A stretch of DNA of 5,736 bases, taken from NCBI GenBank assembly GCA_009700485.1, contig WLLZ01000110.1:1-5736 (forward strand), given 5' to 3'. This DNA comes from Actinomycetota bacterium (GTDB lineage: Bacteria; Actinomycetota; Actinomycetes; S36-B12). Below are positions 1-5,496 of this stretch, piece after piece. Every line of letters starts with the position of its first letter. The first letter of the stretch is position 1. The notes below the pieces were generated by a model. That model was not told the origin of the DNA. It made no database searches and was given only the letters and a program-made list of their open reading frames with translations. A program made the position numbers and the translations under genes.

Positions 1-1101
1 CATGAAGCCCAAGGTCCAGAGCATCGGGGTATCAAATGAGACTGATCCGCGCCACATCGTGCCAATCCAGTTAAAGAATTTGACACCTGTTGGCACCGCG
101 ATCAGCATTGTCATGAACGCAAAGAATGGCAAATAAACCGACCCAGTGACATAAAGGTGGTGGGCCCAAACCGCCATCGAAAGGGCGCCGATCGCCAAAG
201 TTGCGTAGATCAAGCCTTTGTATCCAAAGATCGGCTTACGTGAAAAGACCGGGATGATTTCACTAGCGATACCAAAGAACGGCAGCGCTAAAATATAAAC
301 TTCTGGGTGCCCGAAGAACCAGAAAAGATGCTCCCACAGCATGGCTCCACCGTTTTCCGGAGCGAACACCACCGCCCCATAATTACGGTCAATGAAGGCC
401 AGCGCCAGGGCGGCGGCCAAAACGGGGAAAGCAAGGAGCACAAGCACGCTGGTAACGAATATTGTCCAAGTGAAGATTGGCATCCGGAACATCGTCATAC
501 CGGGAGCCCGCATGCAGAAAATCGTGGTCACGAAGTTGACAGAACCAAGGATGGTGCCCAAGCCGCCCATAGCCAAGCCCAGCAACCACAGGTCGCCACC
601 GACCTCGGGTGAGTACATGGCGTTGCTGAGCGGTGCGTAGGCGAACCACCCGAAGGCCGCAGCCCCTCCCGGGGTTATAAAACCCGATGCCACGATCATG
701 CCGCCGAAGGCGAAAAGCCAGAATCCCAACATATTAAGGCGCGGGAATGCGACGTCCGGTGAACCAATTTGCAGCGGCATGATGACGTTCGCGTAGCCGA
801 CGAACAGCGGGGTTGCAAACAGGAACAACATGATCGTGCCGTGCATCGTGAACAACTGGTTGTATTGTTCAAGTGAAACGAATTGTAGCCCCGGGATGGC
901 GAGCTCGGCTCGGATAACAAGTGCCATCGCGCCCGCAGCGAAGAACCAAAACGTCGCCAGAATTAGGTACATGTAACCGATAACTTTGTGGTCGGTTGAG
1001 GTTATCCATGAGACCACCATTGAGCCGGGGCTCTTTTTTCTACGCTTTGGTAATTCTGGTGCCTGATCCGACGGAACGACGCGGTCGCTGAGCATTGTCA
1101 T
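1..1101 (-). CDS. ctaD: Cytochrome c oxidase subunit I, aa3 type (3' end outside window)
   Basis: Catalytic subunit of the terminal oxidase: reduces O2 to water at the heme a3-CuB centre and pumps protons across the cytoplasmic membrane. The frame stays open for 367 codons to the window edge; family members run about 550-580 residues, so the C-terminal third, including the later heme histidines, is missing. Visible hallmarks: heme a ligand His87 in TMHGTIM; D-channel entrance Asp116 in SPDVAFPR; the CuB/Tyr motif GHPEVY with His265, Glu267 and Tyr269; the CuB pair His314-His315 in WAHHLY; and K-channel Lys341 in PTGVKFFNW. All heme-copper residues expected in this part are present. ATG at 1101 is chosen because it overlaps the ctaC stop as ATGA and has an AGGGGAG ribosome site 8 bases upstream; a second Met two codons later is less likely. 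It is surely cotranscribed and translationally coupled with ctaC. Family assignment is certain from sequence. Confidence 0.97.
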   Translation of the reverse strand, partial: MTMLSDRVVPSDQAPELPKRRKKSPGSMVVSWITSTDHKVIGYMYLILATFWFFAAGAMALVIRAELAIPGLQFVSLEQYNQLFTMHGTIMLFLFATPLFVGYANVIMPLQIGSPDVAFPRLNMLGFWLFAFGGMIVASGFITPGGAAAFGWFAYAPLSNAMYSPEVGGDLWLLGLAMGGLGTILGSVNFVTTIFCMRAPGMTMFRMPIFTWTIFVTSVLVLLAFPVLAAALALAFIDRNYGAVVFAPENGGAMLWEHLFWFFGHPEVYILALPFFGIASEIIPVFSRKPIFGYKGLIYATLAIGALSMAVWAHHLYVTGSVYLPFFAFMTMLIAVPTGVKFFNWIGTMWRGSVSFDTPMLWTLGFM

Positions 1102-1931
1102 ATTTGTGACTCCCCTGGCATTTGTCCTTTGTCGGTACTACGACCGGTGTCAAGTAGACCTGATTGACCCTGTGTTCTCAATTGCTCTACGTAGGCGTCG
1201 AATTCAGCGCGCTCGACAACCTTGACCGAGAAAAGCATCTGAGAATGCTCCACCCCGCACAACTCGGCGCAGCGACCTACATAGGTACCGACTTTGTCGG
1301 GAGTCAGCTCGAATGCGTTGGTTTTGCCCGGAATGACGTCCATTTTGAAGAGGAAATCCGGTACCCAGAAGGAGTGGATTACGTCAGGTGAAGTGAGTTC
1401 AAAGCGCACTTTTTCGTTTACCGGCAGGACTAATACCGCGTTTTGGGCCGGGGTACCAACCGTGTAAACATCTTCATCTAGGTAGTTAAAGCCCCAGTTC
1501 CAGCGGTAGGCGACGACATTGACCGTTTGAACCTGGTCGTTTTCCATGGTGAGAAGTTCACTTTGGTCTCTGGCGGTGAACCAGAAGAGACCAAGGATCA
1601 TGATCAGCGGTACCACCGTGTACAGCAACTCAAGAGGCATGTTGTAGGTGGTCTGCTCCGGAACTTCATCCTTATGCCGGCGGCGATACGCAACGGCAGC
1701 CCACAGCATCAAGCCCCAGGTGACAATGCCAACACCCCACGCGGCGATCCAAGAGCCATTCCATAAATTCAAAATAGTGTGGGCTTCTTTGGTCGCAGGC
1801 TCGGGCATATCGAAGAAGAAAGCCTGATTGGCTGTGCACCCACTCAAAATCGTCGTGGCGGCAACAGCTCCGATGACGATTAATAACGCGCGCGGGCGGC
1901 GCAGTCGCGCAGCCACCTCGGTCAAACCCAC
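1098..1931 (-). CDS. ctaC: Cytochrome c oxidase subunit II, CuA lipoprotein
   Basis: Takes electrons from cytochrome c (or the bc1-bound cytochrome cc of Actinobacteria) through the binuclear CuA centre and passes them to subunit I. The 277-residue protein has an N-terminal signal segment (about 14-31) ending in a lipobox L29-S30-G31-Cys32, so it is probably lipidated. Two membrane helices follow, at about 60-82 and 102-119, with Glu101 at the start of the second, where the K-channel glutamate of the family sits. The cupredoxin domain then carries the aromatic patch AYRWNWGF (141-148). The CuA ligands are complete: His186, Cys221, Glu223 (backbone), Cys225, His229 and Met232 in CAELCGVEHSQM. 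The start is GTG; a GAAGAAGGG ribosome site lies 6 bases upstream. The C-terminal tail after about 250 is polar and looks unstructured. It is the first gene of a ctaC-ctaD operon and is transcribed divergently from the desulfurase-like gene. Length and order fit actinobacterial CtaC. Confidence 0.97.
   Translation of the reverse strand: MGLTEVAARLRRPRALLIVIGAVAATTILSGCTANQAFFFDMPEPATKEAHTILNLWNGSWIAAWGVGIVTWGLMLWAAVAYRRRHKDEVPEQTTYNMPLELLYTVVPLIMILGLFWFTARDQSELLTMENDQVQTVNVVAYRWNWGFNYLDEDVYTVGTPAQNAVLVLPVNEKVRFELTSPDVIHSFWVPDFLFKMDVIPGKTNAFELTPDKVGTYVGRCAELCGVEHSQMLFSVKVVERAEFDAYVEQLRTQGQSGLLDTGRSTDKGQMPGESQI
1110..1116 (-). promoter_or_regulatory. Ribosome binding site of ctaD inside the ctaC 3' end
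   Basis: AGGGGAG on the minus strand lies 8 bases before the ctaD ATG and within the last ctaC codons. Together with the ATGA stop/start overlap it fixes the ctaD start and suggests coupled translation of subunits II and I. Confidence 0.75.
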
Positions 1932-1937
1932 GAAATA

Positions 1938-1946
1938 CCCTTCTTC
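1938..1946 (-). promoter_or_regulatory. Ribosome binding site of ctaC
   Basis: GAAGAAGGG on the minus strand is 6 bases upstream of the GTG at 1931. It supports the GTG start, which places the signal segment and lipobox at a normal distance from the N-terminus. Confidence 0.7.
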
Positions 1947-1990
1947 AGAAAGCTGAACTGGCGTTAGGCTATCGCACTCTTATGGAGTAA

Positions 1991-2009
1991 CGCCCCCTCA
2001 CCCGGGGCG
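1991..2009. repeat. GC-rich inverted repeat upstream of the desulfurase-like gene
   Basis: CGCCCC (1991-1996) and GGGGCG (2004-2009) form a perfect 6-base-pair stem around a 7-base loop. It ends 7 bases before the ATG at 2017 and is not followed by a T-run in either direction, so it is not a typical terminator. It could be an operator or a leader hairpin. Its right arm overlaps the first CACCCGGGG copy. Confidence 0.4.
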
Positions 2010-2016
2010 AATTGCT

Positions 2017-3174
2017 ATGAGGGATTCACCACACCCGGGGTCGACCACTAGCGTAAGTTCCATGGCCCTCATCTGGCACCCACCGGCGGGCCTCCTAGAC
2101 GGCATGGGCGGCCAGCCACTGCCACCAGGTGTAGCGACCGCGATGGCGGCGGCGGCGGCACAAGGCTGGGCTGATCCAAGGCGGCTGCACCACGCCGGCA
2201 GGCAAGCCGGAGCCCTACTGGACGCAGCCCGCAGCAGCATCGCAAACAACCTCTCTATGGCCGCGGGCATGGCGATTACCACCGAGGAGATTTACTTCAC
2301 ATCCGGTGTCGCTGCGGCACAAGCTTTTGCCCTTGACGGCTACCCTGGGCCGCTGGCCTTGGGCTCGGTCGAAACCACTGCGCTGCTGGATTTAGGTGAA
2401 GTGCGCCCGGCCACGCAAATAGTCGGCGTCGATGCCTACGGCCGCATTGACGCCGAGGCTTTTCACCAAGCCGCAGCAACTTCCGCCATTGCCGCCCTGC
2501 AGGTGGCCAATACCGAAGTCGGCACCTGCCAGCCCATCGAACTAGTGGCCGCCACCAACCCTGAACTGCCGATCTTGATGGATGCCAGCCAAGCCATTGG
2601 GCGGATCCCCTTGCCCCAGGGGTGGTCAATGCTCACGGCCGGAGCTCGTGATTGGGCCGGGCCGGCCGGGGTCGCAATTTTGGTGGTGCGGCGTGAGGTG
2701 CGCTGGCTGCCCCCGATAAACGCAGACCGCGGGTGGCTTGGTGGGTTCCCCGACATCGCTGGCGCGGTGGGAGCCGCAACCGCACTGGAAGCCTTGATGA
2801 ATGAGCAGGTCACTTTGGCCCAACAAGCCCACGCTGATATCGAACTACTGCGCGCTGGCATCGTCAGCGGGCTTACCGATGTCGAGGTACTCGGCGATCC
2901 AGTTTGGCGCCTACCCCACATTCTTAATTTCTCCGTGCTCTATGTATCCGGCGAAGCACTCGTTACCGAACTTGATAAACGAGGCTTTGCCGTTGCCAGC
3001 GGATCAGCTTGTGTTGCCGACCATGCGCGACCAAGCCATGTTTTAGCTGCCATGGGCGCCTACACGGGTGGCAATATTAGACTTTCACTTCCGCTAGGTT
3101 GCACCACCGAAACAGTTGAAAGCTTTCTTAAAGTGCTACCAAGTGCTGTGGCCGCAGTAAGGGCAGATATTTAA
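2017..3174 (+). CDS. Cysteine desulfurase-fold protein lacking the PLP lysine
   Basis: Fold type I aminotransferase of the NifS/IscS group by overall pattern; 385 residues from ATG 2017, 370 from ATG 2062. Members normally remove sulfur from cysteine with PLP and hand it to an acceptor. Conserved parts: WADPRRLHHAGR (51-62), FTSG (94-97), AN165TEVG, Asp189 and Gln192 in MDASQ, AGPAGV (214-219), the sulfur-accepting Cys332 in SGSAC followed by RPSHVLAAMG, and Arg355 in NIRLS. Changed parts: where the family has S-x-H-K, this protein reads G209-A-R211-D212, so the Schiff-base lysine is Asp. The PLP-stacking histidine position (VEH in relatives) is Thr120, and the Thr of TSGAT is Ala99. Only Lys321 and Lys372 exist in the whole chain. 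The start is uncertain: homology begins near residue 16-26, and Met16 (2062) would leave residues 1-15 as leader. A TusA gene follows at once; I recall actinobacterial relatives with both domains fused. Catalytic activity is doubtful; a sulfur-carrier, scaffold or regulatory role is possible. Confidence 0.85.
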   Translation: MRDSPHPGSTTSVSSMALIWHPPAGLLDGMGGQPLPPGVATAMAAAAAQGWADPRRLHHAGRQAGALLDAARSSIANNLSMAAGMAITTEEIYFTSGVAAAQAFALDGYPGPLALGSVETTALLDLGEVRPATQIVGVDAYGRIDAEAFHQAAATSAIAALQVANTEVGTCQPIELVAATNPELPILMDASQAIGRIPLPQGWSMLTAGARDWAGPAGVAILVVRREVRWLPPINADRGWLGGFPDIAGAVGAATALEALMNEQVTLAQQAHADIELLRAGIVSGLTDVEVLGDPVWRLPHILNFSVLYVSGEALVTELDKRGFAVASGSACVADHARPSHVLAAMGAYTGGNIRLSLPLGCTTETVESFLKVLPSAVAAVRADI

Positions 3175-3419
3175 TGGAACCACAAGTTTGGCTCGATGAA
3201 AGAGGGCGCCGCTGCCCGCTTCCGATCATTGCCCTCAATCGCGCCGCCATGGAGCAGCCGGCCGGCACCGTTATCGCCTTAATAAGTGATGATCCGGCAG
3301 CCAAATTTGATGTTCCAGCATGGTGCCGTATTAAGAATGCGACTTTCCTGGGAGAAAGCCCAGTTGATGATGGTGGCGACGGGTTGGTGTTCCAAATAAT
3401 GGTCGACGCGGCCAACTAA
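3174..3419 (+). CDS. TusA/SirA-family sulfur carrier protein
   Basis: Small (81-residue) cytoplasmic protein of the TusA family, which carries persulfide sulfur on a cysteine from a desulfurase to acceptors such as tRNA-thiolation, molybdopterin or FeS pathways. The family motif RCPLP is present, with the carrier Cys14 and Pro15/Pro17. A second conserved block, SDDPAAKFDVPAWC (38-51), carries Cys51. The length is normal for the family and both ends look complete. The ATG shares its A with the TAA stop of the upstream gene (TAATG), and TAAGGG at 3158-3163 is a plausible ribosome site 10 bases upstream, so translation is probably coupled. The partner desulfurase-like gene is the obvious sulfur source in a normal pair, but its PLP site looks lost, which leaves the source of the persulfide open. 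Which TusA-family subgroup it belongs to cannot be decided by eye, so no symbol is given. Confidence 0.9.
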   Translation: MEPQVWLDERGRRCPLPIIALNRAAMEQPAGTVIALISDDPAAKFDVPAWCRIKNATFLGESPVDDGGDGLVFQIMVDAAN

Positions 3420-4078
3420 ACGGTGAAGCACGGCTCCAAAAGCAGCGCCTGCTTCAGTGTGAGTAAGTATTCCTCGCGCGAAATTGCTATCGCCCCAAGG
3501 CTCGCAAGATGATCAGTGCACCATTGCACATCGATGAAGCGGTCGTCACCACAGATACGAAGTTTATTCACTAGCGCAACAAGGGCGACCTTTGACGCAT
3601 CCCGCTCGCGATGAAACATTGACTCCCCCGCGAAAACTCCGCCAACCTCAACGCCATACAAGCCTCCGACTAGCTCGCCCGCTCGCCACACCTCAACCGA
3701 ATGCGCCCACCCCAGTTGATGCAGAGTTGAGTAACTGTCGATGAACTCTTCGGTTATCCACGCACCGTCACGACGACCAGCACCGCATTCGCGCATGACC
3801 CGGGTGAAATCCTGATCCATTGTCACCTCGAAATTACTTAATGATTTTCGAAGTGATTGACTCACGCGCAAACCAGTAAGCCGCAATATCCCTCTTGGGT
3901 CAGGTGACCACCAACCAAGTTCACCGGTATCTACATGCATCGGGAACAAACCCATCCGATAAGCGTTTAAAACCGTGCCGGGTGCAAGGTCGGCCCCCAG
4001 GCCAACGATCTCAAAGCCCGGATCTGCCAACGCGGGGTCAGGCAGGAGCCAATCACCGGGTGCTGGTTCTACCCGCAT
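3416..4078 (-). CDS. aat: Leucyl/phenylalanyl-tRNA-protein transferase
   Basis: Transfers Leu or Phe from charged tRNA to the N-terminus of proteins beginning with Arg or Lys, creating an N-degron read by ClpS-ClpAP/ClpCP in the cytoplasm. The 220-residue length is close to the E. coli enzyme (234). Family blocks in order: VGLGADLAPGTVLNAYRMGLFP (25-46), WWSPDPRGIL (56-65), GAWITEEFIDSY (105-116), GWAHSVEVW (123-131), LVGGLYGVEVGGVFAGESMF (136-155), DASKVAL (160-166) and DVQWCTDHLASLGA (183-196). Glu152 and Gln185 align with the E. coli residues Glu156 and Gln188 tied to catalysis, with Asp183 beside them. The adoK stop is in the same frame 18 bases upstream, so the frame cannot extend further and ATG 4078 is the only sensible start. 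The only purine-rich ribosome signal, AAGG, is too close to the ATG, so coupling to adoK is likely. Its 3' end overlaps the convergent tusA gene by 4 bases. Confidence 0.95.
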   Translation of the reverse strand: MRVEPAPGDWLLPDPALADPGFEIVGLGADLAPGTVLNAYRMGLFPMHVDTGELGWWSPDPRGILRLTGLRVSQSLRKSLSNFEVTMDQDFTRVMRECGAGRRDGAWITEEFIDSYSTLHQLGWAHSVEVWRAGELVGGLYGVEVGGVFAGESMFHRERDASKVALVALVNKLRICGDDRFIDVQWCTDHLASLGAIAISREEYLLTLKQALLLEPCFTV

Positions 4079-4096
4079 GGCCTTGGCACTACCCGG

Positions 4097-5083
4097 TTAT
4101 GGCCGTGGGCAGGAAATATGAGGTTCAATCTCCGCGGCCGCATCATCGCCATATGTTTTCGCGATTCGCTCGAGGAAGTGGCGTTGGGCGATCGAATACT
4201 CCTGTGTACCGACTGTTTCGATGACATACGTCGCCAAGAGCGAGCCTATTTGGGCGCTGCGTTCATCGCTAAGACCCCAGGCTTGCCCAGATAAGAAGCC
4301 CGCACGAAAGGCATCACCGACACCGGTTGGATCAGCTTTTAGTTCTTCTTCTGGGCAGGTAACGGTTACCGCCGGCTCACCGCGTCGTTCGATTCGCGCA
4401 CCAGCTGGGCCCAGGGTGGTAACGCGTACTTCGACGCGGGCGGCAATATCCTTCGCCGACCAGCCGGTCTTTTGATGAATAAGTGCCGACTCGTACTCAT
4501 TGGTGAACAGCAGCGCTGCGCCCTCAACGAGTGGGCGAATCTCATCGCCATCCATACGAGCAAGTTGCTGGCTCGGATCAGCCGCAAATGGGACACCTCG
4601 AAAACGGCATTCTTCGGTATGTCGAAGCATGGCCTCGGGGTCATTGGGGCCAACAAGAACAATGTCGGCGGCGCCTACTCGATCAATTACCGGCTGCAAT
4701 TCGATGCTACGGGCTTCTGACATGGCGCCTGGATAAAAGGAGGCAATCTGATTTTGTTCAAGGTCGGTGGTGCAGACAAATCGTGCAGTGTGGTGCACAT
4801 CAGATATCAACACCGAGCCGGTGTCGACACCATGTCGTTGCAGCCAGGAACCGTAATCACTGAAATCGGAGCCGACCGCCCCAACTAGCACAGGTTTTAA
4901 GCCGAGGCAGCCCATGCCGAATGCGATATTGGCTGCCACTCCCCCGCGGCGAATCTCAAGTGCTTCAACTAAGAAAGACAACGAAATCTTGTCGAGCTTG
5001 TCGGCGACGAGCGAATCGGCAAACCGACCCGGGAAAGTCATTAAATGATCGGTCGCGATGGACCCGGTTATTAGGACAGCCAC
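4097..5083 (-). CDS. adoK: Adenosine kinase, PfkB/ribokinase family
   Basis: Phosphorylates adenosine to AMP with ATP in purine salvage. The 328-residue protein matches the actinobacterial AdoK (Rv2202c) type rather than eukaryotic adenosine kinases. As recalled, the M. tuberculosis enzyme shares long stretches such as TGSIATDHLM, ASFYPGAMSEAR, HTEECR, AADPSQQLARM-like and RVTTLGP. Substrate-pocket residues reported for that enzyme fall at the same numbers here: Ser8, Asp12, Ser36, Gly48, Asn52, Phe102 and Phe116. The PfkB signature DPTGVGDAFRAGF (251-263) holds the catalytic base Asp257 and the anion-hole glycines. The start is GTG at 5083, with AAGG (5093-5096) 9 bases upstream inside AGGTAAGG. 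The last residues (EPHISCPRP) go slightly beyond the relatives I recall. It sits 18 bases after the DCC gene and 18 before aat, so an erpA-DCC-adoK-aat operon is likely. A broader sugar-kinase role cannot be fully excluded, but the pocket argues for adenosine. Confidence 0.93.
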   Translation of the reverse strand: MAVLITGSIATDHLMTFPGRFADSLVADKLDKISLSFLVEALEIRRGGVAANIAFGMGCLGLKPVLVGAVGSDFSDYGSWLQRHGVDTGSVLISDVHHTARFVCTTDLEQNQIASFYPGAMSEARSIELQPVIDRVGAADIVLVGPNDPEAMLRHTEECRFRGVPFAADPSQQLARMDGDEIRPLVEGAALLFTNEYESALIHQKTGWSAKDIAARVEVRVTTLGPAGARIERRGEPAVTVTCPEEELKADPTGVGDAFRAGFLSGQAWGLSDERSAQIGSLLATYVIETVGTQEYSIAQRHFLERIAKTYGDDAAAEIEPHISCPRP

Positions 5084-5092
5084 GTTGGCAGA

Positions 5093-5100
5093 CCTTACCT
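5093..5100 (-). promoter_or_regulatory. Ribosome binding site of adoK
   Basis: AGGTAAGG on the minus strand, with its AAGG 9 bases before the GTG at 5083. It supports the GTG start, which places the TGSIATDHLM block at the same distance from the N-terminus as in the M. tuberculosis AdoK. Confidence 0.6.
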
Positions 5101-5101
5101 G

Positions 5102-5476
5102 TCAGCGGCTAGAGATATCGCATGCTGGCGTCGAACCAGGTAGTCGGTGTCGGTTCGCGGCGACAATTTCGTAGCCGCGGTCTGTTAGTTGCGCCAGCCC
5201 AGGCAGGCAAAGCAATGCTCCTATCGCCCTCCAGGGCGGCGATGACGCTAGTAGCAGCGCCGCGATGGCTCGACCCCCTGCCACTGGAGCACCGTCACGT
5301 GGTACCCACTGCAACGCACTTTCACACTGTGCTTGCGAAACCCCAAGTTCATCAAGGTCAGCAAGCTGCCAAGGGATGATGCTCGCCGGCGGCTTGACCC
5401 AGCGCTCTAATTTACCCGCGCACCACGTGCAAAAGCCACAGTCACCATCGAAGATGACCGTGGCTTTAGCTCGCAT
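5102..5476 (-). CDS. DCC/DUF393-family thiol-disulfide oxidoreductase-like protein
   Basis: Small protein of the DCC family (DUF393, YuxK-like), named after its DxxCxxC-type motif and predicted, not proven, to act in thiol-disulfide exchange. From ATG 5476 it has 124 residues, normal for the family. The motif FDGDCGFC holds Asp10, Asp12, Cys13 and Cys16; an extra Cys19 extends it to C-x2-C-x2-C. Further family features are DLDELG (40-45), a GGRAIAALL segment (67-75) and the C-terminal YEIVAANRHRLPG (102-114). The frame is open up to an ATG at 5593, but that would add 39 residues read across erpA in another frame; the ATG at 5476 starts right before the conserved beta strand and 10 bases after the erpA stop, so I chose it. 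No clear ribosome site precedes it, so translation may depend on erpA. No signal peptide is seen, so it is probably cytoplasmic. Substrate unknown. Confidence 0.85.
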   Translation of the reverse strand: MRAKATVIFDGDCGFCTWCAGKLERWVKPPASIIPWQLADLDELGVSQAQCESALQWVPRDGAPVAGGRAIAALLLASSPPWRAIGALLCLPGLAQLTDRGYEIVAANRHRLPGSTPACDISSR

Positions 5477-5484
5477 TTTAGGTA

Positions 5485-5496
5485 ATTTAGCTAAAT
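5485..5496. repeat. 12-base perfect palindrome spanning the erpA stop codon
   Basis: ATTTAGCTAAAT is a perfect palindrome that contains the erpA TAA stop and lies 8 bases before the chosen DCC start. It is too short and AT-rich to be a strong terminator, and it could occur by chance. A weak hairpin or protein-binding role is only a guess. Confidence 0.3.

Larger units (their letters stand above)
1932..2061. promoter_or_regulatory. Divergent control region between ctaC and the desulfurase-like gene
   Basis: This interval must hold the promoters for ctaC (minus) and the plus-strand pair. It is 85 bases long if the plus gene starts at 2017, or about 130 if it starts at 2062. Only weak -10-like words are seen: TAGGCT at 1965-1970 on the plus strand and TAGCCT at 1966-1971 on the minus strand, neither with a convincing -35 partner. 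The clearest structures are the stem-loop at 1991-2009 and two copies of CACCCGGGG at 1999-2007 and 2032-2040. Position makes a regulatory role likely, but the exact promoters cannot be named by reading. Confidence 0.4.

Noticed and set aside
307..1391. Plus-strand open frames opposite ctaD and ctaC
   Set aside because: They lie antisense to strongly conserved oxidase genes and encode Q/H/G-rich or motif-free products, as expected for chance frames.
1941..1970. Possible plus-strand promoter TTCTTC - 18 bases - TAGGCT
   Set aside because: The -35 match is poor and the spacing was chosen to fit; not strong enough to list as a promoter on its own.
2463..2921. 152-codon open frame on the minus strand inside the desulfurase-like gene
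   Set aside because: It is antisense to a recognisable protein family, low in complexity (rich in S, A, P) and without a ribosome site or known motif; a shadow of GC-biased codons.
2017..3174. Loss of the PLP lysine explained by a local sequencing frameshift
   Set aside because: The frame around residues 200-225 stays in register with family motifs on both sides (LTA before, WAGPAGV after), and His-Lys to Arg-Asp needs several base changes, not an indel.
4531..4863. 110-codon plus-strand open frame opposite adoK
   Set aside because: The opposite strand encodes a clear adenosine kinase through the whole interval; the product is R/H/Q-rich and matches nothing I know.
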